NCBI GenBank assembly: GCA_038924905.1
Contig: JBCKUK010000002.1
Coordinates: 1-64,000, forward strand
Length of the DNA stretch: 64,000 bases
Source: JBCKUK01 sp038924905
Lineage (GTDB): Bacteria > Pseudomonadota > Gammaproteobacteria > Burkholderiales > Methylophilaceae
Direction: 5' to 3'
The stretch's first letter is position 1; every line of letters begins with the position of its first letter. This document shows, in pieces, positions 35,493-43,600 of this stretch. Position numbers and translations under genes: made by a program. Below the pieces are notes generated by a model. That model was given only the letters and a program-made list of their open reading frames with translations, was not told where the DNA came from and made no database searches.

Positions 35493-36074
35493 ATGGCAAC
35501 AGCACAGGAACTTTCAAGTTTTCTCGCCCAGGTTGAGCGCCGCGCCTTTAAGCAGACCGCCTACGCTGTGCGGAATAACCATGCTGCGCTTGATATTGTG
35601 CAGGATGCCATGCTCAAACTGGCAGAAAAATATAGCGACCGGCCGGTAACGGAATATCCCATGCTGTTCCAACGTATTTTGCAGAACACCATGAAAGATT
35701 TTTGGCGTCGGCAAAAGGTACGCAATCTATGGACAACATTATTGTCATCCATGGGCGCAGGCCAGGATGGCGACGATGAGCATGATCCCCTTGAAACCTT
35801 ACTGGCAAACGACCAGGATGATAGCAATGAACCGCAAGCGCAACTTGAGCGCAGCCAGACGCTTGCCATCATTGAAGCAGCATTAAAGCAGTTGCCGTCG
35901 CGTCAACGCGAAGCCTTTATCCTACGTTACTGGGAGGATATGGATGTAGCCGAAACGGCCGCTTCAATGGGATGCTCTCAGGGTAGCGTGAAAACACACT
36001 GTTCGAGGGCGGTTCGTGCATTGGCGTTAATCATGGGAAAACATGGATTTTCCAAGCAACAGCTCGCAGAATGA
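35493..36074 (+). CDS. RNA polymerase sigma factor, ECF-like
   Basis: This 193-residue sigma-70-family factor has region 2 (HAALDIVQDAMLKLAEKY, then FWRRQKVRN) and region 4 (LPSRQREAFILRYWEDM and CSQGSVKTHCSRAVRAL), separated by an acidic linker. No anti-sigma factor with a clear domain follows, but the next two genes (DUF3619 and DUF3106) are constant companions and may serve in its control. Confidence 0.9.
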   Translation: MATAQELSSFLAQVERRAFKQTAYAVRNNHAALDIVQDAMLKLAEKYSDRPVTEYPMLFQRILQNTMKDFWRRQKVRNLWTTLLSSMGAGQDGDDEHDPLETLLANDQDDSNEPQAQLERSQTLAIIEAALKQLPSRQREAFILRYWEDMDVAETAASMGCSQGSVKTHCSRAVRALALIMGKHGFSKQQLAE

Positions 36075-36117
36075 CAGAAAGCCTACAGGCGAGCTATAAG
36101 AAACAGGACTTAAAGTG

Positions 36118-36504
36118 ATGGCACAGGAAAAAGATACTGCAAAAGAAATTATCCGCTTTTTAGACGAAGGCATCGCCATGCTTGATGCGCGCATCGTCGG
36201 CAGGCTGGCTGAGGCACGTCATCAGGCCGTAGCCGTGCTAACTCGGCAACAATCTGCTCAGGTAACCGAAGGGTCAGGCGGCATATTGCGCTTGTTTAAT
36301 GATTACGCTTATAGTCATCGCGCTATGATGTCAACCGCTTTGGTCTGTAGCGCGGTATTTGTAGCGTTTTTGGTGACGCAACAATTTTCCGAAAAAGATA
36401 GCCTGGAGCAGGGCGATGGCTTCCTGTTGGCGTCGGATTTGCCACCGGAGGCGTATTTGGACAGAGGCTTTGATGTATGGCTAGAACGTTCCTCTCAGCA
36501 TTAA
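36118..36504 (+). CDS. DUF3619 family membrane protein
   Basis: This is a 128-residue protein from ATG 36118 (GTG 36115 is also in frame). A cytoplasmic helical N-terminus (IVGRLAEARHQAVAVL) leads to one membrane helix (MMSTALVCSAVFVAFLV) and a short acidic end. The layout resembles an anti-sigma factor, but no such function is shown. It follows the sigma-factor gene and overlaps the DUF3106 gene by 28 bases. Confidence 0.83.
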   Translation: MAQEKDTAKEIIRFLDEGIAMLDARIVGRLAEARHQAVAVLTRQQSAQVTEGSGGILRLFNDYAYSHRAMMSTALVCSAVFVAFLVTQQFSEKDSLEQGDGFLLASDLPPEAYLDRGFDVWLERSSQH

Positions 36505-36902
36505 TTTTCCTGATCAGTTTAGCCAGTGGCTATGCACACGCAGAAGACGCCAACCCTGCATGGGCACAGCTAAATGATAATCAGCGCAAAGTGTTAGCAC
36601 CACTTGCCAATGAGTGGGATACCTTGCGGCCATGGCAGCGTGAAAGAATGCTGGAAATTGCCCGCGATTACCCAAAAATGAATGCAGAGCAGCAGGGGCG
36701 TGTTCAAAAAAGGCTCAACAACTGGAGCCGTAGAACGCCTTATGAGCGTGAAAATGCACGCAAAAAATATCAGCAATTTCAAACCATGTTGCCACAGCAG
36801 AAAGAAGAACTGCATAAAAAGTGGCTCGAGTATCAAGGTTTGCCTGAAGCGCAACGCGAAACGCTGCGCAAAGAGCAACCCGAACTCGGTGGCGTTGACT
36901 AA
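36477..36902 (+). CDS. DUF3106 family periplasmic protein
   Basis: A signal peptide (FLSALIFLISLASGYAHA) precedes a helical, strongly charged body with repeated short blocks such as WDTLRPWQRERML and LNNWSRRTPYERENARKKYQ. The 141-residue protein fits DUF3106, whose function is unknown. It may respond to envelope stress together with the upstream sigma factor. Confidence 0.83.
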   Translation: MARTFLSALIFLISLASGYAHAEDANPAWAQLNDNQRKVLAPLANEWDTLRPWQRERMLEIARDYPKMNAEQQGRVQKRLNNWSRRTPYERENARKKYQQFQTMLPQQKEELHKKWLEYQGLPEAQRETLRKEQPELGGVD

Positions 36903-36941
36903 ATGAATTAGCCGCTTGCTCTCAGCCGCCTGTCCACAGAA

Positions 36942-37346
36942 GTGACGTTTTTATCCCCCAGCTTTCCCAGGCGTATGGGCAGTCTGCTTTACGATAGCCT
37001 GTTGCTCATTGCTATTCTGCTACTATCTACCTTTTTGTTTGTGCTGTTATTCGGTAATGCCACTGAGCCACCCAAGCGATATTTTTTGCAGATAGCTTTA
37101 TGGGCGGTGGCAGGGGTTTATTTTGCCTGGAGCTGGTTGCATGGCGGCCAAACCCTGGCTATGCAGACATGGCGTATTCGTGTTGTTAATCAGGTGGGTG
37201 AAGGCATAACCAGGCGACAGGCAATCAAACGCTATGTGCTGGCAAGTATATTCCCTGGAGTGAGTTATCTGTGGGCCTTGCTGGATCGCGAAGGCCTTTA
37301 TTTACATGATCGCCTGACCGGAAGCCGGTTTATTCTGGTCAAATAG
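36942..37346 (+). CDS. RDD family membrane protein
   Basis: The RDD name comes from conserved Arg and Asp residues, here PRRMGSLLYDSLLLIAILLL at the start and LYLHDRLTGSRFI at the end. The 134-residue protein has three membrane helices. The start is taken as GTG 36942 because the PSFPRRMGSLLYD block is conserved; ATG 36975 would cut into it. It is convergent with lptG, 3 bases apart. Confidence 0.83.
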   Translation: MTFLSPSFPRRMGSLLYDSLLLIAILLLSTFLFVLLFGNATEPPKRYFLQIALWAVAGVYFAWSWLHGGQTLAMQTWRIRVVNQVGEGITRRQAIKRYVLASIFPGVSYLWALLDREGLYLHDRLTGSRFILVK

Positions 37347-37349
37347 TGG

Positions 37350-38420
37350 TTAGCGACGCTCAACCCAGAACAACATAAATAAACCCGTCATCAAGAACAA
37401 TACGGTGGGCACACCTGCGCTGAAAAAAGCTGACCAGTCGTTGAGTAGACCCAAATGTATAAATACTCGATTTAGCACTTGATAAACTATCCCCAGTAAA
37501 ATACCGGCGAAAATCTTGGCACTTACGCCTCCAGCGCGCTGCTGCAAAAAGCCAAATGGCAGCGCCAGGACGACCATGACCAGACAGGCAAGGGGATAAA
37601 CCATTTTTGACCACAGGGCGATTTGATAGCGTGAGGTTTTTTGTTTATTGGCACTCAAATGACTGATATAAGAATAAAGGTTCCAGGCTGACATTTTTTC
37701 TGGCACCACCAGCAAAATACTAAGCAGTTCAGGTCGAATCAGAGATCGCCAGTTGGCTTCGGCAAAAAACTGCGACCTTATTTTATCTTTTTCAAATTGT
37801 GTTTGAGTCACGTTACGTAGATCCCAGCCTATGCCTTCGAATCGTGCATTCTTGGCGGTGCTAATAGTGCGCAGATGGAATTCCGGATCAAATTCATAAA
37901 TATGAATATTTAACAGTTCTACATCCGGCATCACCTCTTCAACATTAACAAAGCTATTGCCATCTTTTATCCAGAGGCCGGAGCGAAAATCCTGCGCAAT
38001 TACCAACTCTTTGGCTTGGATACGCATGCGCTGCGCTGTTTTTTCGCTAACAGGGGCTACGAGCTCGCCCACAATAAACGTGAAAAGTGCAAAAATAAGA
38101 CCGACACATAACAACGGCGCGGCGATGCTGCTTATAGAAACACCACTCACGCGCAAAACAATCAGTTCGGAATAGCGCGAAAACTGCCCCAGTGCGAACA
38201 TTGTGCCAACCAGAACGGCCACTGGAACCACTTCGTAAACATGCCCAGGCACACTAAGCAAAACAAACAGTATGGCTTTACCAAGACCATAGCTACCCTT
38301 GCCTATATTGTCCAATTCCTGAATCAGATCGAAGAACGAGAACATTGCCAGCAAAGCAATCATCATCAACAGGATGCTGGATATGATTTCTTTGGTCAGA
38401 TAGCGATTGACAATTTTCAT
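37350..38420 (-). CDS. lptG: LptG, LPS export permease subunit
   Basis: LptG with LptF and two LptB forms the inner-membrane LPS extractor. From ATG 38420 the 356-residue protein begins MKIVNRYLTKEIISSILLMM. It has three N-terminal and three C-terminal membrane helices around a periplasmic jellyroll. The end FFSAGVPTVLFLMTGLFML is typical. It overlaps lptF by 4 bases. Confidence 0.94.
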   Translation of the reverse strand: MKIVNRYLTKEIISSILLMMIALLAMFSFFDLIQELDNIGKGSYGLGKAILFVLLSVPGHVYEVVPVAVLVGTMFALGQFSRYSELIVLRVSGVSISSIAAPLLCVGLIFALFTFIVGELVAPVSEKTAQRMRIQAKELVIAQDFRSGLWIKDGNSFVNVEEVMPDVELLNIHIYEFDPEFHLRTISTAKNARFEGIGWDLRNVTQTQFEKDKIRSQFFAEANWRSLIRPELLSILLVVPEKMSAWNLYSYISHLSANKQKTSRYQIALWSKMVYPLACLVMVVLALPFGFLQQRAGGVSAKIFAGILLGIVYQVLNRVFIHLGLLNDWSAFFSAGVPTVLFLMTGLFMLFWVERR

Positions 38421-39517
38421 TGACGTTGCAGTTTGAACACTGAGAACTTGGGAATCAGCGGCAGCTGGAAAAGCCTGCGATAAAACAGGTAAGCCATCAG
38501 CAATAAAAAGAATAAGTGTACTGGCCACAACCCAACAGACGGGCTGATTTTTCCTTGCGCCAGCCAGGCCTGCATGATGCTAAGCAGGTTGTTGTATATC
38601 ACATAAATCATCAAGGCCATCATTACGTTGACGGAGCGCCCCGAGCGTGGCTCCACATAACTTAGTGGGATTGCCAGCAGCACTAATACAAAGGCAGAAA
38701 TCGGCATGGCCAGACGCCATTGCAGCTCAGCATTGGCGACAGCGTTGCGGCTTTTTAGTAGTTCAATGCTGGCTTTGGATTGAGTAGTAGGCGGTTTCTG
38801 TTTGACTTCGGCTGCCTCAATACGGATGGCGTAACGTTCAAATTCAGTGGTAGAGAACTCAGGTGTATTGGGCTTTCCTTCGTAGCGTCGGCCATTTTTC
38901 ATAACCAAAAAGCTGTCGCCATTGGCTGCTATCTCGCGACTGCCCTGACTGGCTACAATGATGCCCAAGCGTTGGTGTTGAATGGATTGAACGAAAATAT
39001 TTTTGACGATGTTGCCCTGTTCGTCAAAACTTTCCACGAAATACACACGATCGGCTCCATGTGATTCCTTAAAAACGCCGGGGCTGATAGAGGCAAGCTC
39101 GTCGCGGCTTTTTAGTTGATTTTTAAAATCATTGCTTTTGTTCAGAGCCCATGGCGTAACAAACAAACTAAGAAAAGCAATAACAATAATGATTGGCAGC
39201 GCAAAGGTGAGCACCGGGCGTACCCAGTTTGAGATACTCAGGCCGGAGCTGAACCATATCACCATCTCACTATCGCGGTAACAGCGTGTCAGCGTAAGCA
39301 ATACGGAGAGAAATATGGTCAGCGAAAGCAACATCGGCAGGAATCGGATCATACTGAATCCCAGCAGCGTGTTAATGGCATCGCTTGCCAAATTACCGGC
39401 TGCAGCAATGCCAATGTAATAAGCCACACGCTGGGCAATAAAAATGCCAATCAGGATGATAAACCCTGCTATCGCGCTGCCAACCAGCTCTTGTAGCAAT
39501 GAACGTTTAAACAGCAT
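38417..39517 (-). CDS. lptF: LptF, LPS export permease subunit
   Basis: This 366-residue partner of LptG begins MLFKRSLLQELVGSAIAGFI. It has the same six-helix and jellyroll layout, with GRRYEGKPNTPEFSTTEFERY in the periplasmic domain. It is first in the operon and divergent from pepA (90 bases between). Together with lptC-lptA-lptB at the left edge it completes the inner-membrane part of LPS export. Confidence 0.94.
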   Translation of the reverse strand: MLFKRSLLQELVGSAIAGFIILIGIFIAQRVAYYIGIAAAGNLASDAINTLLGFSMIRFLPMLLSLTIFLSVLLTLTRCYRDSEMVIWFSSGLSISNWVRPVLTFALPIIIVIAFLSLFVTPWALNKSNDFKNQLKSRDELASISPGVFKESHGADRVYFVESFDEQGNIVKNIFVQSIQHQRLGIIVASQGSREIAANGDSFLVMKNGRRYEGKPNTPEFSTTEFERYAIRIEAAEVKQKPPTTQSKASIELLKSRNAVANAELQWRLAMPISAFVLVLLAIPLSYVEPRSGRSVNVMMALMIYVIYNNLLSIMQAWLAQGKISPSVGLWPVHLFFLLLMAYLFYRRLFQLPLIPKFSVFKLQRQ

Positions 39518-39607
39518 ATGGTTTATTTATGTGATTTGATTTGTATGGCTTTGATTTGTGGTAAAAACGCTGGATAATTCAAGTAGCTTAAACGAAAAGG
39601 GTCAGCA

Positions 39608-41116
39608 ATGGAATTTAGCATAAAAAACGGTAATCCGGAAAAACAGCGCAAGGATTGCGTGATTGTTGGTGTGTTCGACTCCCGCAAACTATCAGCTGCC
39701 GCAACCGTGATAGACAAGGCATCCAAAGGCTATTTGACTGCTATTTTGCGTCGCGGCGATATGGAAGGTAAATTGGCCAGCAGCTTGCTGCTGCATAACG
39801 TGCCTGGCACTTTGTGTGAGCGGGTGTTGTTGGTAGGTTTGGGTAAGGAGCGTGAGTTTCGCGAGCGCGAATACCATCAAGCGGTACGCGCTTCGGTGAA
39901 TGCGCTGGGTAAAAGCGGTGCTACGGATGTGGCGAGTTTTTTAGCTGAAATACCGGTCAAGAAGCGCGATATTGCCTGGAAAGTGGCGCATCTGACAGAA
40001 ATGGCGATGGATAGCGCTTATCGGTTTGATCGTATGAAAAGTAAGGTTAGCAAAGAAGCCGGAGCTGACAAGGGCAAAAAAGGCATATCAAAATTAACGA
40101 TTCATGTAGCTGAGCGTAGCGATATCAAAAAAGCCGAAGATGCCTTGAGGCAAGGCTTGGCAATTGCTTCTGGCGTGAACTTCGCCAAGGATTTAGGCAA
40201 TTTGCCACCCAATGTGTGTACGCCCACCTATTTAGCCGAGCAAGCGCTGGCGCTGGCTAAGAGTCATGGGCTAACGGTAAAGGTGTTGGATCGTGCGGAA
40301 ATAGAAAAGCTGGGCATGGGCTCTTTTCTGGGCGTGGCGCAGGGTAGCCGCCAGCCCCCCAAGCTGATTGTGTTGCAACACAAAAAAGGCAAAAAAAGCC
40401 AGAAGCCCGTGGCGCTGGTAGGCAAGGGCATCACTTTTGATACCGGTGGCATATCGCTCAAGCCTGGCGTCGACATGGATGAGATGAAGTACGACATGTG
40501 TGGGGCTGCAAGCGTGCTTGGCACTTTCAAGGCGATTGCCGAAATGAGCTTGCCGTTGAATGTGGTGGGCGTTATCCCTACCTGTGAAAATATGCCGGAT
40601 GGTGACGCGATCAGGCCGGGCGACATACTTACCAGCATGTCTGGCCAGACCATTGAAGTGTTAAATACGGATGCAGAAGGGCGCTTGATTTTGTGCGATG
40701 CGCTTACTTACGTTGAGCAATTTGAGCCGTCATCCGTGGTAGACATTGCCACTTTGACCGGCGCCTGCGTCATTGCGCTGGGCCATCATTTAAGTGGCTT
40801 GTTTAGTAATAATGATGGCCTTGCACGCGAACTGCTCGCAGCCGGGGAAAATGCGTTTGACCGCGCCTGGCACATGCCGATGCTCGATGATTATCAGGAT
40901 CAGCTGAAAAGTAATTTTGCCGATATGGCTAACATTGGCGGGCGTGCCGGCGGCAGCATCACGGCAGCATGCTTTTTATCGCGCTACGCCAAAAAATTTG
41001 ATTGGGCGCATCTGGACATTGCCGGAACCGCTTGGAAATCAGGTAAGGAAAAGGGCTCGACCGGACGGCCAGTGCCCTTATTAACGCAGTTTTTGATACA
41101 ACGCGCAGCCAAGTAA
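39608..41116 (+). CDS. pepA: PepA, leucyl/cytosol aminopeptidase
   Basis: This 502-residue M17 peptidase removes N-terminal amino acids and may bind DNA in recombination. The two-metal site is complete: GKGITFDTGGISLKPG (Lys and Asp), MKYDMCGAA, and the signature NTDAEGRLIL. Length is normal. holC follows 17 bases later, the usual pepA-holC order. Confidence 0.96.
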   Translation: MEFSIKNGNPEKQRKDCVIVGVFDSRKLSAAATVIDKASKGYLTAILRRGDMEGKLASSLLLHNVPGTLCERVLLVGLGKEREFREREYHQAVRASVNALGKSGATDVASFLAEIPVKKRDIAWKVAHLTEMAMDSAYRFDRMKSKVSKEAGADKGKKGISKLTIHVAERSDIKKAEDALRQGLAIASGVNFAKDLGNLPPNVCTPTYLAEQALALAKSHGLTVKVLDRAEIEKLGMGSFLGVAQGSRQPPKLIVLQHKKGKKSQKPVALVGKGITFDTGGISLKPGVDMDEMKYDMCGAASVLGTFKAIAEMSLPLNVVGVIPTCENMPDGDAIRPGDILTSMSGQTIEVLNTDAEGRLILCDALTYVEQFEPSSVVDIATLTGACVIALGHHLSGLFSNNDGLARELLAAGENAFDRAWHMPMLDDYQDQLKSNFADMANIGGRAGGSITAACFLSRYAKKFDWAHLDIAGTAWKSGKEKGSTGRPVPLLTQFLIQRAAK

Positions 41117-41133
41117 TCCGGGCAAAGCAAACT

Positions 41134-41577
41134 ATGACACGTATTGAATTCTTTTTTAATGTTGAACATAAGCTAAAGAAAGTTTTTGAGCTTGGCGAAA
41201 AAATAGTCAACAAGAATCAACGCTTGATGATATTTGCGCCTGACGATGAATTGGCACGAAAACTGGAATCTTTTTTGTGGAGTGAGCCTGCCACAGGTTT
41301 CTTGCCAAATTGCCGCGCAGACCATGTATTGGCAGCCGAGACACCTGTTGTGATTGACAGTACAGGCACACAATTGACGCATCATGAGGTATTGATCAAC
41401 CTGCAAAGTCAGCATCCGCCTTTTTTCAGTCGTTTTACACGTTTAATTGAAATCGTGGGAATGGATGAAGCGGATAAGGCAGCAGCACGCACACGTTACA
41501 GCTTTTACCGTGATCGAGGCTATGAAATCAAGACATTTGATGCCAAAAAAATTGATATACAGAGCACTGCACAATGA
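41134..41577 (+). CDS. holC: HolC, DNA polymerase III chi subunit
   Basis: Chi links the clamp loader to SSB. The 147-residue protein begins MTRIEFFFNVEHKLKKVFEL and has LIFAPDDELARKLESFLW-like and GFLPN blocks, then a C-terminal helix with RTRYSFYRDRGYEIKTFD. The ATG of the next gene overlaps its stop by 4 bases. Confidence 0.93.
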   Translation: MTRIEFFFNVEHKLKKVFELGEKIVNKNQRLMIFAPDDELARKLESFLWSEPATGFLPNCRADHVLAAETPVVIDSTGTQLTHHEVLINLQSQHPPFFSRFTRLIEIVGMDEADKAAARTRYSFYRDRGYEIKTFDAKKIDIQSTAQ

Positions 41578-41987
41578 GCGATAAGCCATTGAAACAAAAC
41601 AGTGAATTGGCGCAGGTATTAAGTCAAATTAATACTCTGACGCAACACGGCAAAGACCAACCCCAGAGCGCAGACCGGACAGAAAACATCCCCCAACTCA
41701 ACGAAGTTTATGAAGGTGAGCTGCTCGCCTTTGTTTCACCCACCGTTGGGCACCCCCCCACACTGGAAAAATTTGTAACTTCCTTAACGGCTGAGGCCAA
41801 GGTAACCGCAGCGGGCTTTTCAGATCAGGCGGATGTGCTACAGCTAGAAAAACTGCTGGCAGAGATGTTACCCCTGATTCAGGCCATAATTGAGAAAAAT
41901 GTGGAGCAATCACTACGCGCGAAGACTGAAGCGGAAATAATGCAGACTTTACGTGAACGCTTGCAATCTTTATCAAGAACAGCTTAG
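41574..41987 (+). CDS. Hypothetical protein after holC
   Basis: I do not recognise a named domain. The 137-residue protein is acidic, without a signal peptide or membrane segment. It has a polar N-terminal half and a helical C-terminus (LEKLLAEMLPLIQAIIEKN, then LRERLQSLS). Similar short proteins sit between holC and valS in betaproteobacteria. It is coupled to holC (ATGA overlap) and convergent with gcvH. Confidence 0.8.
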   Translation: MSDKPLKQNSELAQVLSQINTLTQHGKDQPQSADRTENIPQLNEVYEGELLAFVSPTVGHPPTLEKFVTSLTAEAKVTAAGFSDQADVLQLEKLLAEMLPLIQAIIEKNVEQSLRAKTEAEIMQTLRERLQSLSRTA

Positions 41988-42364
41988 ACGCTCAGCAGTT
42001 TACGATAAGCTTCTGCATTGAGTAATTTGGCCGAATCTGTCTGATTATCAGGCCTAAACTTGAAAATCCAGGCGACATAAGGCGTATCGTTAATTTGTTC
42101 GGGTGTATTTTGCAGCACTGAATTGGCTGCCACCACTACACCATCCAGTGGTGCGAAGAGGTCGGATGCTGTTTTTACCGATTCTATCAAGCCGCAGGCC
42201 GCACCTGCCCGTAGCTGCTTGCCTACAGCTGGCGCTTCTACATATACAATATCGCCCAGTGAATCCTGTGCGTAGTCGGTAATCCCGGCGCGCCAGTTGC
42301 CATCATCATCTGGCTGTAGCCATAGATGCTCGTTGGTATAACTTAAATTATCTGGAATTTTCAT
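41984..42364 (-). CDS. gcvH: GcvH, glycine cleavage system H protein
   Basis: GcvH carries the aminomethyl group on a lipoyl-lysine. The 126-residue protein has SYTNEHLWLQPDDDG, the lipoylation motif ESVKTASDLFAPLDGVVV with the Lys near residue 64, and EAYRKLL at the end. No gcvT or gcvP is nearby; stand-alone copies can also feed lipoate metabolism. Confidence 0.95.
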   Translation of the reverse strand: MKIPDNLSYTNEHLWLQPDDDGNWRAGITDYAQDSLGDIVYVEAPAVGKQLRAGAACGLIESVKTASDLFAPLDGVVVAANSVLQNTPEQINDTPYVAWIFKFRPDNQTDSAKLLNAEAYRKLLSV

Positions 42365-42540
42365 GTGGTAGCATCTGGTTTTGAAAAATGTAGGCTATTT
42401 TCTCATAAACTACGCTGGTGTCTATTCAGGCAATTATTTATCACATGCTAATATTTTATTTAAATAAACCATCTATCCTAATGACAAATCAAAATATTTT
42501 GGATAACATGGGCTCAAGTGTTTTTGCAGAGCAGATAAAA

Positions 42541-43554
42541 ATGACTCAAAAGCTGATACAAAGATTCATCGTGTTATTCGCAGCGTTGGCGTTAATTATG
42601 CCGCCATTAGTTGCCGAGGCCGCGCACAAGAAATCACACAAACACACCGTTTCAGGGGGCAAGCACAAGCTTGCCAAAGCCAAACACAAGGTTTCCAGCC
42701 GTAAGATTTTCCGTACTATACGCGCTGATCGCAAGTACCAGGTGCATAGAGCCAACCACAGTTTATTTCAGGATGATTATGATGGCAGCGGTGTGCTTCA
42801 GTTAGCCTCATCCAAGGCGCTTATCGTTAATCAGGAAACCGGAGAAACGCTTTACGCCAAAAACGTGGATTTACCAACGCCGATTGCCTCCGTGACCAAG
42901 CTGATGACGGCCATGGTCTTGCTTGATGCGCATTTGCCCATGGATGAGCCTATTGTGGTTTCGCAAGAGGATGCTGATGCGCTTAAGGGTACAGCTTCGC
43001 GCTTACGCATCGGCACAGAACTCACGCGCGTGGAACTACTGCAACTTGCGCTGATGGCTTCCGAAAACCGTGCCGCCGCAGCGCTCGGCCGCAGTTATCC
43101 AGGTGGCTTGGGTATTTTCATTGAAGCAATGAATGCTAAAGCGCTTGAACTCGGCATGTTGCATACACATTTCACAGACCCCACGGGTCTTGACAGTGAG
43201 AATGTATCGACCGCAGAAGATCTGGTCAAAATGGTGCGTGCTGCCTATGGGTACCCGGAAATCCGTAGGGTAACCACTACGCCCACTTACGAGGTGCCGG
43301 TTTATGGTTTGAGGAATCTGGTCAATTTTGTGAATAGCAATATTTTGGTGCGCAACAGCGATTGGGGCATTGGCCTTTCAAAAACCGGCTTTATCAGTGA
43401 AGCCGGACACTGTCTGGTGATGCGGGCGGAAATTGCCGGTCAGCCACTCATTATTGTTTTGCTGGATTCATACGGGAAATACTCTCGCATAGGTGATGCA
43501 CAGCGCATCCGCAAATGGATAGAGAGCAGTAACGCAAAAGCTCGCTCGAGCTAG
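42541..43554 (+). CDS. D-alanyl-D-alanine endopeptidase (PBP7/PbpG type)
   Basis: From ATG 42541 a signal peptide (RFIVLFAALALIMPPLVAEA) is followed by a Lys/His-rich stretch and an S11 peptidase domain. Its motifs are PIASVTKLMTAMVLL (SxxK), a SEN triad and KTGF. At 337 residues it matches low-mass penicillin-binding proteins that trim peptidoglycan in the periplasm. The frame extends upstream to 42418 without conserved sequence. Confidence 0.9.
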   Translation: MTQKLIQRFIVLFAALALIMPPLVAEAAHKKSHKHTVSGGKHKLAKAKHKVSSRKIFRTIRADRKYQVHRANHSLFQDDYDGSGVLQLASSKALIVNQETGETLYAKNVDLPTPIASVTKLMTAMVLLDAHLPMDEPIVVSQEDADALKGTASRLRIGTELTRVELLQLALMASENRAAAALGRSYPGGLGIFIEAMNAKALELGMLHTHFTDPTGLDSENVSTAEDLVKMVRAAYGYPEIRRVTTTPTYEVPVYGLRNLVNFVNSNILVRNSDWGIGLSKTGFISEAGHCLVMRAEIAGQPLIIVLLDSYGKYSRIGDAQRIRKWIESSNAKARSS

Positions 43555-43573
43555 ATTCTTAAGAGTTAATACT

Positions 43574-43600
43574 AAGCGGCTATCAGGCCGCTTTTTTTCT
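43574..43600 (+). terminator. Rho-independent terminator after the PBP7-type gene
   Basis: AAGCGGC at 43574-43580 pairs with GCCGCTT at 43587-43593 across a six-base loop, followed directly by a run of T. It ends the plus-strand peptidase transcript and overlaps the last codons of topA on the other strand. Confidence 0.75.
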